Shown in pieces: positions 17,036 to 25,200 of a DNA stretch of 64,000 nt (the first letter of the stretch is position 1; the number at the start of each line of letters is the position of its first letter). Position numbers and translations under genes: made by a program. Location: assembly GCF_019956555.1 (NCBI RefSeq), contig NZ_JAHBDQ010000017.1, forward strand, positions 1 to 64,000. The letters are read 5' to 3'. This DNA comes from Pseudomonas sp. A-RE-19 (GTDB lineage Bacteria; Pseudomonadota; Gammaproteobacteria; Pseudomonadales; Pseudomonadaceae). A model generated the notes under the pieces. It worked only from the letters and a program-made list of their open reading frames with translations. It was not told the origin of the DNA and searched no databases.

Positions 17036-17168
17036 TGTGGCGAGGGGGCTTGCCCCCGTTCGGTGGCGCAGCCGCCGCAAAACCGGGCGTTGCGGTGTGT
17101 CTGAGGAAACGGGCTAACAGGGTTTGGGGCTGCTTCACTGCCCAGCGGGAGCAAGCTCCCTCGCCACA
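17036..17168. repeat. REP pair (inverted)
   Basis: TGTGGCGAGGGGGCTTGCCCCCG on the left and GGGAGCAAGCTCCCTCGCCACA on the right, about 85 bp apart, with a TTCGGTGGCGCAGCCGCC arm in between. With the RNA leader it accounts for most of the 600-bp gap between 16727 and 17329; the remainder shows nothing recognisable. Confidence 0.8.
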
Positions 17169-17329
17169 ATCGGTTATTTCCTACGAGATTTTCGGACTTC
17201 AAAATCCTCGCCGCGTGTTCATCGAACGATCAGGCGCGGGTTATTCGGTGGTGAGGACGCTTGCTTCCGTTCAGCATCACCACCGTCGTAGACTGAAAGC
17301 CAACGGCAAATCAAGGATGGAACGCGCCC

Positions 17330-17719
17330 ATGATCGAAATCGGCAACCGCAACAACGCCCCCACGCCGCAGCACAAAACCCAGGACATCTACCTCTTCCA
17401 CATCGACCTTTCCCGCCCCGACAAGCCTTTTGGCTTCGAGCAGTCCATCGGTGGCGGTCATTGCAAGCAGGGTGGGGCGGCGTGGTTGGCGCGGTCGGAG
17501 CTTGAGGCCTGGCCGGGTGAGTGGCGTCTGCATTTGCAGAAGTCCGGTTGTAGCTGGGTCGCTGAGCTGGTTGAGGGGCATCCGGGTGTCGATCAGGCGA
17601 CGCTGGTGTCGTTGATTCTCGAACGCCACGCCGAGGGCGCGAAGCCTGTGGGGCGGTGGAAAGCGATTGCAGGGTGGTTCAAGCGCAACATTCATTTCAC
17701 CGGCCGTTACGGCGTTTAA
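17330..17719 (+). CDS. Hypothetical protein, 129 aa
   Basis: A 129-aa soluble protein with no signal or membrane segment. The centre (HCKQGGAAWLARSELEAWPG) and the end (WKAIAGWFKRNIHFTGRYGV) are rich in Trp and basic residues. It ends 15 bp before the HD-domain gene, and both follow AAGG-type ribosome sites, so the two are probably co-transcribed. I do not recognise the family. Confidence 0.7.
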   Translation: MIEIGNRNNAPTPQHKTQDIYLFHIDLSRPDKPFGFEQSIGGGHCKQGGAAWLARSELEAWPGEWRLHLQKSGCSWVAELVEGHPGVDQATLVSLILERHAEGAKPVGRWKAIAGWFKRNIHFTGRYGV

Positions 17720-17734
17720 CCCAAGGAGAATCCC

Positions 17735-18157
17735 ATGAGTCAGACACTGGAACGCGCCATTGCCATCGCCGCCGCGGCGCATGAAGGGCAGGTGGACAAG
17801 GGCGGCGCGCCTTACATCCTGCATCCGCTGAAAGTCATGCTGCGGGTGAACACGCTGGAAGAGCGCATCGTCGCGGTGTTGCATGACGTGGTCGAGGACT
17901 GCGGCATCAGCTTCGACGATCTGCGTAATGAAGGTTTCAGCGAAACGGTGCTGACGGCGATTGCGTCGGTGACCAAGGTGCCGGGCGAGTCCTACGAGGC
18001 GTTCGTCGAGCGCGCGGCGCAGAACCCGATCGGGCGGGTGGTGAAACTGGCGGATCTGGAAGAGAACAGCGACTTGTCGCGGATTGCCCAGCCGTCCTGG
18101 GAGGATCTGGAACGCGTTGAGAAGTATCGGCGGGCGATGGGTGTGTTGCGCTCGTAG
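17735..18157 (+). CDS. Small HD-domain hydrolase (SpoT/MESH1-like)
   Basis: A 140-aa stand-alone HD hydrolase resembling the hydrolase half of RelA/SpoT enzymes. HD residues: AHEGQVDKGGAPYILHP (near 15-31), the metal-binding HD in VLHDVVED (near 49-56), and VKLADLEEN near 109-117, which is a variant of the KLADRxHN box. Without a synthetase domain it may hydrolyse (p)ppGpp or another nucleotide. The altered KLAD box makes the exact substrate uncertain. AAGGAG precedes the ATG. Confidence 0.82.
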   Translation: MSQTLERAIAIAAAAHEGQVDKGGAPYILHPLKVMLRVNTLEERIVAVLHDVVEDCGISFDDLRNEGFSETVLTAIASVTKVPGESYEAFVERAAQNPIGRVVKLADLEENSDLSRIAQPSWEDLERVEKYRRAMGVLRS

Positions 18158-18210
18158 AGTGAGCGTGGGTTCGAGTGCCGATCGCTACGGGATTTTCGGA
18201 CGTCAGGGTC

Positions 18211-18242
18211 AAAGGATCGCAGCCTTCGGCAGCTCCTGCACC
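18211..18242. repeat. Single REP unit
   Basis: An unpaired GATCGCAGCCTTCGGCAGC unit followed by TCCTGC, of the GTAGGAGCTGCC class in inverse orientation. Confidence 0.65.
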
Positions 18243-18346
18243 GGAGCAGTGGAAGTCCATCCCGCGGCGTTAGTATTTTTCCGTTCTGCTGTCATTCCCC
18301 TTGAAGAGAATCGGTCTAAAAAGCCCGGCCCGGGCATCGAACGGTT

Positions 18347-18355
18347 TGCTATTAT
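18347..18355 (+). promoter_or_regulatory. Extended -10 promoter of the sRNA candidate
   Basis: TGCTATTAT: TGn followed by TATTAT, five of six matches to the -10 consensus. No good -35 lies at 17 nt, as is usual for extended -10 promoters. Predicted start near 18362. Confidence 0.45.
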
Positions 18356-18361
18356 GAACAT

Positions 18362-18595
18362 GTAGGTGAAGACGCAGACTGATGCGCAAAGGGATAACGA
18401 GGAGGCGTGGGGCGCGCTCCCAAGGGTACACGGTTAGAAAGATCTCCGCGCTGAGATCCAGCCCTTATGCCGTGTGAGGCAGAACAGCCTAAAGCAAAAA
18501 ATTCTGTTCTGTGAGAGGCCCGATAAACCTTGCAAGCCAGAGACCAGCACTGGCCACCTACTCGATTTCCAAAGCCCGCCTTGTGCGGGCTTTTT
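18362..18595 (+). ncRNA. Candidate small RNA, about 234 nt
   Basis: A non-coding stretch bounded by an extended -10 promoter and a strong terminator, AAAGCCCGC-cttgt-GCGGGCTTT plus T run (18571-18595). Internal hairpins: GATCTC (18441-18446) with GAGATC (18453-18458), enclosed by ACACGG (18428-18433) with CCGTGT (18470-18475); then CAGAACAG (18480-18487) with CTGTTCTG (18504-18511). No ORF with a ribosome site fits the region. It does not resemble 4.5S, 6S, tmRNA, RNase P or the GGA-rich Rsm RNAs. It could instead be a long leader of the DeoR gene, but the terminator argues against that. Confidence 0.55.
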
Positions 18596-18639
18596 CGTGC
18601 TTGCGGTTTGGTGTGATGCCAGTCAGTCAAGCACAATCC

Positions 18640-18732
18640 ATGTGGGAGCGAGCCTGCTCGCGAAAGCGGTGTGTCAATCGACATCAGTGCTGGATAGGCC
18701 GCCGCCTTCGCGAGCAGGCTCGCTCCCACAGG
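18640..18732. repeat. REP pair (inverted)
   Basis: ATGTGGGAGCGAGCCTGCTCGCG and its inverse. The left flank GATGCCAGTCAGTCAAGC resembles the flank of the REP pair at 46098, so the repeat unit is longer than the REP core. Confidence 0.88.
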
Positions 18733-18809
18733 TTCTGCACTGCCATGCCGGTTGTGTTCATTGAGGTGATTGACTAATCTCGCACAAACACGCAAAAACA
18801 GGCATAACC

Positions 18810-19598
18810 ATGCACGCCGAGCACTCCTCAATCGAACTCCCACAGCTGCGCCGTCAGAAAATCCTGCTGATCCTCGAACGCGACGGCAAGGTCATGGCCT
18901 CCGAATTGAGCCAGCACTTCGCCGTGTCTGAAGACACTATTCGCCGGGATCTGTCGGAGCTGGCCAGCGCCGGGCTGGTTCAGCGGGTGCACGGTGGGGC
19001 GTTGCCGCGGCCCAAGGACACAGGCAAGGATTATTTCACCCGGGTCGGCGAAACCGATGAGGTGAAAACCCGGCTGGCCCAACTCGCCGCGCTGCGGGTC
19101 AAAAACGGCCAGATCGTGATTTTCGATTCCGGGAGCACCACGCTGCAGATCGCGCGCTCGCTGCCTTCTGACATCTCCATCACGGCCGTCACCGCATCGC
19201 CGATGATCGCGATCACCCTGGCCGAATACGTTGGCATCACGGTGATCGTCGCCGGTGGTCAGCTCAATCCCGCGACGATGTCTTCCAGCGGGCATGAAAC
19301 CCTGCGATTGATCGAGAGCATCAAGGCCGACCTGGTGTTCACCGGGGTCTGCGCCATTCATCCGGAAGTCGGTATCAGCTCGCTGCATTTTGATGAAGTG
19401 CCGGTGAAGCAGGCGATGCTCGCCAGCGCCTCTCATGTGATTGCCGTCACCACCGCGGACAAGTTGGGGGCCGTGGAGCCCTTCGTTGTCGCGCCTTGCA
19501 ACCGTGTGCATACGCTGATCACCGAGCGTCATGTGGCCTCGGGCGATATCAAGGATTATCAGAAATGGGGGATCGAAGTGGTGCAGGTGGACGCTTGA
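18810..19598 (+). CDS. DeoR/GlpR family transcriptional regulator
   Basis: A 262-aa DeoR-type repressor. The N-terminal winged helix-turn-helix reads QLRRQKILLILERDGKV...AVSEDTIRRDLSELASAGLVQRVHGGAL (near residues 9-60), and the C-terminal half is the phosphosugar-binding ISOCOT domain (VIFDSGSTTLQIARSL, TADKLG). Such regulators sense phosphorylated sugars or polyols. No sugar operon is adjacent, so the target is unknown. The ribosome site is weak. Confidence 0.9.
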   Translation: MHAEHSSIELPQLRRQKILLILERDGKVMASELSQHFAVSEDTIRRDLSELASAGLVQRVHGGALPRPKDTGKDYFTRVGETDEVKTRLAQLAALRVKNGQIVIFDSGSTTLQIARSLPSDISITAVTASPMIAITLAEYVGITVIVAGGQLNPATMSSSGHETLRLIESIKADLVFTGVCAIHPEVGISSLHFDEVPVKQAMLASASHVIAVTTADKLGAVEPFVVAPCNRVHTLITERHVASGDIKDYQKWGIEVVQVDA

Positions 19599-19661
19599 AG
19601 AGCGTCATGCGCTCAGCGCTGCATGGGTTACGCTGATAGCAACGACGGGAGGAATGCAGCC

Positions 19662-19898
19662 ATGACTGAGCGCCATATGATCCACTCGGAAACACTGTCG
19701 AACGGATGCAGCATCGAGGTTAAAGCCGAGATTTTGAGAGACGGCTCACTGAAGATGTTCATCGGTGTTTACCGACCGGACGGCTCGGCCATCGTTGAGG
19801 ACAACCACCCGTCACCGCATCTGCTGGACATGGAAGCCGCGCAGGAGTGGGCCATCGAAAAAGCCAAAACCATCGGCAACAGCCAAAGAACGCTATAA
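19662..19898 (+). CDS. Hypothetical protein, 78 aa
   Basis: A 78-aa soluble protein. Start at 19662 (MTERHMIHSE) because GGGAGG lies about 7 nt before it; the ATG at 19623 has no ribosome site. Beta-strand-rich N-terminal half (CSIEVKAEILRDGSLKMFIGVY) and an acidic helical C-terminus (MEAAQEWAIEKAKTIG). Family not recognised. Confidence 0.7.
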   Translation: MTERHMIHSETLSNGCSIEVKAEILRDGSLKMFIGVYRPDGSAIVEDNHPSPHLLDMEAAQEWAIEKAKTIGNSQRTL

Positions 19899-20022
19899 GG
19901 CCCGGCGACAACTGAATCATTGATGGGCTGGAAGGTCGTATCTGTGGGTTTGAACGCACTGCGATTGAATTCGCGGGTAGCGTCACCTCATCCCCGCAGC
20001 TCTGACCTTTTAGGATGTTCAA

Positions 20023-20244
20023 ATGAAGCGCACCGCGATAATGACCCTGGCCATTGCAAGTACCCTCCTGCTGGGAGGTTGCTTTCCTCACTGGGAAGAT
20101 GAAGACAGGTACGATCGGGACCACCGCCGTGAATACCGTCGCGACCATGATCGAGGCTATGACCAACGTGATGATCGAGGGTATGACCGCGATTACGACC
20201 GTCGTGATGATCGCCGTCGTTACCGCGATCGGGACGACGATTGA
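20023..20244 (+). CDS. Small lipoprotein with Asp/Arg-rich repeat tail
   Basis: A 73-aa product with a lipobox (LLLGGC, Cys20) followed by a strongly low-complexity tail of RDH, DRGYD, RDDRR and similar units, with almost only Asp, Arg, Tyr and His. The tail would be a highly charged, disordered peptide outside the inner membrane. AGGA lies 10 nt before the ATG. Similar Asp/Arg-rich lipoproteins are common but uncharacterised in pseudomonads. The DNA repeats behind the tail (GACCG/CGTGATGA) could make its length variable. Confidence 0.72.
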   Translation: MKRTAIMTLAIASTLLLGGCFPHWEDEDRYDRDHRREYRRDHDRGYDQRDDRGYDRDYDRRDDRRRYRDRDDD

Positions 20245-20316
20245 TACGTACCCGCCAGCCTTCAGAGCAGTGGGCAACACTGCTCTGATCTCCTGTTGGT
20301 CATGCGAGGTATCACC

Positions 20317-20715
20317 ATGCTGATTCTGACTCGGCGCATCGCGTGGCCCCTTAGCCAATGGCTGCTCGCGATGGGCATCGGTCTGATCGCCATGATGCTT
20401 GATGCACAGGCGCAAACCCCACCTCAAGCCACTCAGGAAATAAACAGCTTGCTGGACTTTGTCGAGCACAGCGAATGCCGGTTTGTGCGTAACGGAAGCG
20501 AATACGCAGGCCCTCAGGCCCGGGCGCATTTGCAGAAAAAGCTGACGTACCTCGAAGACAGAAACAAGATAAACAGCGCAGAAGATTTCATCGAGCTGGC
20601 GGCCAGCCAAAGCAGTATGAGTGGCCGCGCCTATGAAGTGCGTTGCCCGGCAGGCGTACAACCGGCGAGCCTCTGGCTGAAGATCGAGCTACAGAGGCAG
20701 CGGCAACTTCATTGA
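20317..20715 (+). CDS. DUF5329 family periplasmic protein
   Basis: A 132-aa exported protein. Signal peptide of about 33 residues ending DAQAQT. The mature part shows the DUF5329 pattern: EINSLLDFVEHSECRFVRNG, ARAHLQKKLTYL, SAEDFIELAASQSSMSG, Y-V-C. Two conserved cysteines could form a disulfide. Start at 20317 after GAGG is preferred to 20296. Function of the family is unknown. Confidence 0.85.
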   Translation: MLILTRRIAWPLSQWLLAMGIGLIAMMLDAQAQTPPQATQEINSLLDFVEHSECRFVRNGSEYAGPQARAHLQKKLTYLEDRNKINSAEDFIELAASQSSMSGRAYEVRCPAGVQPASLWLKIELQRQRQLH

Positions 20716-20730
20716 TTGTGTATTGATCCA

Positions 20731-22089
20731 CTAGCGCAGCAGATGCACCGCCAGCCCGATCAACGCGCACCCCATCAGCACCTCGATCACACCCCGCTTG
20801 AAGCGGAACAAGGCGATGGCCGCTGCAATGGCGATCAGCGCCGAAGGCCAGTCCAGATGGCCGCCGAAACCGTTGGGCCAGAGCACGTGGTAGCCGAAAA
20901 AACACGCCAGATTAAGAATCACGCCGACCACCGCCGCGGTAATTGCGGTCAGCGGGGCGGTGAACTTGAGTTCGTTGTGCGTCGACTCCACCAGCGGACC
21001 GCCAGCCAGGATGAACAGGAATGAAGGCAAAAAGGTAAACCAGGTCACCAGCGTGGCGGCGAGGGCGCCGGCCAGGAACAGATGATCGGGACCGAATACC
21101 GGGTGAACATAGGCGCCGATAAAACCGACGAACGCCACCACCATGATCAGCGGCCCAGGCGTGGTTTCGCCGAGCGCCAGGCCATCGATCATCTGCGTGG
21201 GTGTCAGCCAGCCATAGTGGCCGACAGCGCCCTGATACACATAAGGCAGCACCGCATAAGCCCCGCCGAAGGTCAGCAATGCCGCTTTGGTAAAGAACCA
21301 GCCCATTTGGGTCAGGGTGCCTCCCCAGCCGAACAGTGCGATGAGAATCCCCATCGGCAACGCCCACAAAGCCGCACCCACCAGTAACAGGCGCAGCAAT
21401 TTAAAACTGTTGAAGCGGGCATGTTCGGGAGGCGGTGTGTCGTCGTCGATCAACGCCGGGCCGAAGGATTTTTTCTCAGGGCCGTGGCCCCTGGTCTGGA
21501 ACCCTTCAGGCGCCAGACGTCCGCCGACATAACCGATGATCGCGGCGCCCAGCACAATCAACGGGAAGGGCACATTGAACACGAAGATGGCGGTGAATGA
21601 CGCCGCGGCGATTCCCCACAGCCAGTTGTTTTTCAATGCCCGCGAGCCGATCCGGTGGGCCGCCTGCACCACAATGGCGGTCACAGCCGGCTTGATCCCA
21701 TAAAAAAGACCGGCCACCACCGGCACTTCGCCAAAGGCGATGTACACCCAGGACAACGCGATCAGGATGAACAGCGAAGGCAGCACAAACAGCCCGCCGG
21801 CAATCAGGCCGCCCCACGTCCGGTGCATCAGCCAACCGATGTAGGTCGCCAGCTGTTGAGCTTCCGGCCCAGGCAGCAACATGCAGTAGTTGAGGGCATG
21901 CAGAAAGCGCCGTTCCGAGATCCAGCGTCGGCGCTCCACCAACTCCTGGTGCATGATCGAGATCTGTCCGGCCGGCCCGCCGAAGCTGATGAAGCCGAGC
22001 TTCAGCCAGAACAGAAACGCTTCCCGCAGGCTGATGGCCTCAGGCTTCGACAGGTCCTGTTCGACGGTCGAAGAGGGGGCTTTATTCAA
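20731..22089 (-). CDS. chrA: Chromate efflux transporter (CHR family)
   Basis: A 452-aa inner-membrane protein with two CHR domains, so the long form. Domain 1 opens with FLFWLKLGFISFGGPAGQISIMHQELVE, the signature region with the FGGP motif; domain 2 has FFTKAALLTFGGAYAVLPYV and LGETTPGPLIMV. About 10-12 membrane spans. The family exports chromate and reduces its entry via the sulfate pathway. No chrB/chrF neighbours, so it may have another oxyanion role. Convergent with the DUF5329 gene. Confidence 0.93.
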   Translation of the reverse strand: MNKAPSSTVEQDLSKPEAISLREAFLFWLKLGFISFGGPAGQISIMHQELVERRRWISERRFLHALNYCMLLPGPEAQQLATYIGWLMHRTWGGLIAGGLFVLPSLFILIALSWVYIAFGEVPVVAGLFYGIKPAVTAIVVQAAHRIGSRALKNNWLWGIAAASFTAIFVFNVPFPLIVLGAAIIGYVGGRLAPEGFQTRGHGPEKKSFGPALIDDDTPPPEHARFNSFKLLRLLLVGAALWALPMGILIALFGWGGTLTQMGWFFTKAALLTFGGAYAVLPYVYQGAVGHYGWLTPTQMIDGLALGETTPGPLIMVVAFVGFIGAYVHPVFGPDHLFLAGALAATLVTWFTFLPSFLFILAGGPLVESTHNELKFTAPLTAITAAVVGVILNLACFFGYHVLWPNGFGGHLDWPSALIAIAAAIALFRFKRGVIEVLMGCALIGLAVHLLR

Positions 22090-22124
22090 ATGACGATTCC
22101 TTTTTCAACGGTCGATTCAAACCT

Positions 22125-22976
22125 TCACGGCGTCCCGAACATCGCCGTCCAGTAAATGCCCGCGTCACTCTTCGGGTCCACTGCATAAGCCGCACCCAAC
22201 TCGCGAAATTGCGGGTTCATCAAATTGGCGCAATGGCCCGAGCTCGCCAGCCAGCCATCGACCACCTTGCGCACCGTGTCTTGCCCGGCGGCGATGTTCT
22301 CACCGACCTGCTGGCCGGCATAACCCGCCAGTTCAGCCCGATCACCCGGTGTGCGGCCGTCGCGGTCCTTGTGATCGAAAAAGTTATTGTTGGCCATGGC
22401 CCGGCTGTGGCTCTCGGCTGCTGAGCCCAGTGTGGCGTTCCAGGTCAGCGGCGTCGTGGCGGCAAAGGCTTGGGTGCCGCATTGGCGCGCTTGCGTGCGG
22501 GCGCTATTCATCGCTTCGAGCAGCTTCTGCCCCTGCGCCTGCCAATCGCCCAGACGCCCGCTCAACAGAGGCCGCGCCAGCACGATGCGCCATTCACGGC
22601 CATCGCGACTGACGCCAATGTCGACGAATTGCGGGTCCAGCACCACCCGGCAAAAGCTCTCCTGAATCGCCTTCATGGCGGACGGCGCATCACGCGGGCC
22701 GGACAAGCTGATCGCCTGCGCGTTGGCCATCTGATAAGCCGTGCGGGCCAGCGCCTGCTGCAGGTCGCCGATGCTGTTGGCGGGTAGCACCAGTCGCGGA
22801 TCGCTTGCCAGTGGTGGCAGCTCCAAAGACGCCTGGCCGCCGCAGCGCTGTACCTGACTGCGGTAAACGTTGATCGATTCGACCAGTTGCGTTTCATCGG
22901 TCGCCGCTGCGGTGACGCTGAACACCAACCCCAATGACAACACGGCAAGATGCAAAACGGATGACAGGTTGCGCAT
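22125..22976 (-). CDS. CAP (SCP/PR1) domain secreted protein
   Basis: A 283-aa exported protein. Signal peptide 1-24 (cleavage near VTAAA), an N-terminal region of about 115 residues (LVESINVYRSQVQRCGG...), then a CAP domain: LLEAMNSARTQARQCGTQAF, AESHSRAMANNNFFDHKDRDGRTPGDRAELAGY, GENIAAGQ and WLASSGHCANLMNPQFRELGAAYA, with the conserved His and Glu residues. Start at 22976 after GGGAG. CAP proteins are extracellular; the bacterial role is unclear. Confidence 0.88.
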   Translation of the reverse strand: MRNLSSVLHLAVLSLGLVFSVTAAATDETQLVESINVYRSQVQRCGGQASLELPPLASDPRLVLPANSIGDLQQALARTAYQMANAQAISLSGPRDAPSAMKAIQESFCRVVLDPQFVDIGVSRDGREWRIVLARPLLSGRLGDWQAQGQKLLEAMNSARTQARQCGTQAFAATTPLTWNATLGSAAESHSRAMANNNFFDHKDRDGRTPGDRAELAGYAGQQVGENIAAGQDTVRKVVDGWLASSGHCANLMNPQFRELGAAYAVDPKSDAGIYWTAMFGTP

Positions 22977-23166
22977 GAAAATCTCCCTTGAGCGGACTGC
23001 GCCCATGATGCGCGATTTCCCCCCTCTCGACGCAATGCCTTTTCGCCTCGACATGCAGTTTATTGTCAGGCGACTGAAATGATTTGTGGCGACTACAATC
23101 AAGCCAGATCAGTGCTGCAACATTGCTGTTTCATTGCTCAAGCCAGTTTCATCGGAAGGATCGATC

Positions 23167-23787
23167 ATGCGATTAAAATGGGTACTCACCTGCTTCGCAA
23201 TCATCCTTGTGCACGGACAGGTGTTGGCAACTGACCAGGAGCAAAAAAAGGAAGTGGCTGAAGACAAGGCGCAGGTCCTGGAACAGAAGGCAGCAGAGAA
23301 GGGCAGCGAACTTCCGGTGCCCAAGTCCGAGGTCATCACCCCCTCCGAAGTGCAGGCGGTCGATCCGGCAGGCGCAGCCCCTCTGGAGGATGCAATCACC
23401 TGCCTGGCACGCAGCATCTATTGGGAGGCCAAAGGTGTGGCAGGTGCGGACATGGAAGCCGTCGCCAGCGTGGTCATGAACCGGCTGGGCCATGAGGGAT
23501 TTCCAGACACCATATGCGCGGTGGTCAAGCAAGGTTCTGAAAAGCATGCCTGCCAGTTTTCGTGGTGGTGTGACGGGCGTCCGGATCAGGTAAAGGAGGA
23601 CGACGAATATACCATCGCCAAGGAAATCGCACGCAAGGCGCTCAACAAGCAACTCACGGACCGCACCCACGGCGCTTTGTATTTCCACGACAGAACGGTG
23701 AAGCCCGACTGGGCGAAGAAATACACCAGGACGGCCGAGACTCGGAAGTTTCTGTTCTATAAGCCAGGTGGCGACACGGCGCGGTAG
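23167..23787 (+). CDS. Cell wall hydrolase, SleB type
   Basis: A 206-aa periplasmic protein. Signal peptide 1-21 (HGQVLA), a charged linker rich in Glu, Lys and Gln (residues 24-60), then a Hydrolase_2/SleB domain: LARSIYWEAKGVAGADMEAVASVVMNRL with the catalytic Glu in YWEA, FPDTICAVVKQG and CQFSWWCDG, then HGALYFHDRTVKPDW. It would cleave peptidoglycan. Start at 23167 after GGAAGG. The 3' end overlaps the convergent mug gene by 31 bp. Confidence 0.9.
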   Translation: MRLKWVLTCFAIILVHGQVLATDQEQKKEVAEDKAQVLEQKAAEKGSELPVPKSEVITPSEVQAVDPAGAAPLEDAITCLARSIYWEAKGVAGADMEAVASVVMNRLGHEGFPDTICAVVKQGSEKHACQFSWWCDGRPDQVKEDDEYTIAKEIARKALNKQLTDRTHGALYFHDRTVKPDWAKKYTRTAETRKFLFYKPGGDTAR

Positions 23788-24320
23788 GTGGGGCTGTCTG
23801 TTGGCGGATGCTCGCCGGCTGCTAAACAGAGTTGACGGTATGCGCTAACGAGTTGATCAAGCGTGAACGCGCGATTTCGCCCACTCGGATTGGGCAGGAC
23901 CCATACCGAGGCATTACCGAAGGTTTTTGACTGAAGCCCCCACATCACTTCTCGTTGGCCGGATAACGCGCAATACGCCGCTTTACCGAGAAACGCCACG
24001 AAGCGTGGCGCATAGCGCGTGATCTTTTGTTCAAAATCCGCGGCGGCAGCGATGAACTCATCTGAAGACAGCTGATCTGCACGCGCCGTAGGCCGTTCAA
24101 CCACTGCCGTTAATCCACAGTGATGCAGCAAGATCGTCCGATCATTTTCCGGGCGCACCTCTTGCGGCGTAAAACCGGCGAGATGGAGCGTTCGCCAGAA
24201 GCGATTGCCCCTGCCCGCAAAATGATGCCCTTGGGTGGCAGCCGTCATGCCCGGGTTGATGCCACAAAAAATCACGTCTAGATGCTCGGCAAGAATGTCT
24301 TCGAGTCTTTCGCCCACCAT
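23757..24320 (-). CDS. mug: G/U mismatch-specific DNA glycosylase (Mug)
   Basis: A 187-aa uracil-DNA glycosylase superfamily member. The catalytic-site motif FCGINPGMTAA is near residue 18 and the second active-site motif VLPNPSGRNR near 140. It removes U or ethenocytosine mispaired with G. Start at 24320 (MVGERL); a TTG at 24332 that nearly abuts the TetR stop is an alternative. It lies just downstream of the tetR gene and may be co-transcribed with it. The extreme C-terminus (PPTDSPTYRAVSPPGL) is unrelated to the family and reads through the sleB 3' end. Confidence 0.9.
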   Translation of the reverse strand: MVGERLEDILAEHLDVIFCGINPGMTAATQGHHFAGRGNRFWRTLHLAGFTPQEVRPENDRTILLHHCGLTAVVERPTARADQLSSDEFIAAAADFEQKITRYAPRFVAFLGKAAYCALSGQREVMWGLQSKTFGNASVWVLPNPSGRNRAFTLDQLVSAYRQLCLAAGEHPPTDSPTYRAVSPPGL

Positions 24321-24328
24321 AAAGCCTC

Positions 24329-24952
24329 TCAACCGCAGATCACGTTGACCGCATTGCGTGCAAGTTCGGTCAATTCAGCGCGGGATTTGCCTGCCCGCGC
24401 ACGTATCGAAATGCTGTGCAGCAAGGAGGACGCAAGTACAGCCAGGGCAGCCGGGTCGGCATCGCTGTTCAACTCACCGGAATCGATGGCCGCTCGCAGA
24501 CGCGTTTCGAGATCGGCGTCGAGCCTGCTGAGTCGATCCGAAAGAACCTCGCGTATTTCAGAATCCTCAACGGCTTCGGTCGTCGCCGTGCCGATCGCAA
24601 AGCAGCCACGCGGTTGGCCCTCACCCGAGAAGTAGATCGACAACTGCCCCTCGTAGAAGCGCATCAACGCCTCACGCAATGTCAGAGCGTTGTCTGTCAG
24701 CGCCTCATGCATGGCCGCCGCGGCAAACGCCCAATACTGCTCAAGCGCCTTGATATAGAGCGCGTGCTTGTCACCGAATGCGGCATAGAGGCTGGGGCGA
24801 TTCATGCCGGCCGCCGTGGCGATGCTATCCAGAGACGCGCCGGAATATCCGGTGTTCCAGAAAACACCCAGTGCCTGCTGCAGCGCTGTCTGCGGGTCAT
24901 AGGCGCGAGGGCGGCCGCGGCTTTTCGCGGCGGTAATCTTTTTTTGTGCCAT
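24329..24952 (-). CDS. TetR family transcriptional regulator
   Basis: A 207-aa regulator. The N-terminal helix-turn-helix is preceded by a basic arm (KSRGRPRAYDP) and reads ALGVFWNTGYSGASLDSIATAAGMNRPSLYAAFGDKHALYIKAL; this subgroup is AcrR/TetR_C_16-like. Start at 24952 (MAQKK). Divergent from the EmrA-EmrB-NodT efflux operon, which it very probably represses via the palindrome at 25015-25033. Confidence 0.9.
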   Translation of the reverse strand: MAQKKITAAKSRGRPRAYDPQTALQQALGVFWNTGYSGASLDSIATAAGMNRPSLYAAFGDKHALYIKALEQYWAFAAAAMHEALTDNALTLREALMRFYEGQLSIYFSGEGQPRGCFAIGTATTEAVEDSEIREVLSDRLSRLDADLETRLRAAIDSGELNSDADPAALAVLASSLLHSISIRARAGKSRAELTELARNAVNVICG

Positions 24953-25014
24953 GTCGTACAAAATCCTTGATGAAAGGAGGGCTGGTCGATATTCTTACAT
25001 CATCGCACAAAAAT

Positions 25015-25033
25015 AAGGAACCAAAAATTCCTT
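25015..25033. promoter_or_regulatory. Candidate TetR operator
   Basis: Inverted repeat AAGGAA-N7-TTCCTT in the divergent 248-bp gap between the tetR gene and the efflux operon, about 60 bp from the regulator start. Size suits a TetR dimer. The rest of the gap shows no gene. Confidence 0.45.
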
Positions 25034-25200
25034 GGCTTGCAGGTTTGTTGTAGCGGAGCTCGAACTGGGTATTGCGGCGACGAAACAGAGGCGGCGGAGC
25101 GATCCTCCAACCGCGCACGGGCTTGACTTCTCACAGCAATGACATCTGGGTCGCAGGCGGTTTTGCAGGCCCGATTTCCCGGTTAAAGGTGTATTCGATC

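Noticed and set aside
16782..17117. 111-codon rightward ORF over the leader RNA
   Set aside because: It is antisense to the structured leader, Arg-rich, and has no ribosome site; the RNA structure explains the conservation better.
18362..18595. Known housekeeping RNA (4.5S, 6S, tmRNA, RsmX/Y/Z) at the sRNA candidate
   Set aside because: None of their conserved cores is present and GGA motifs are few.
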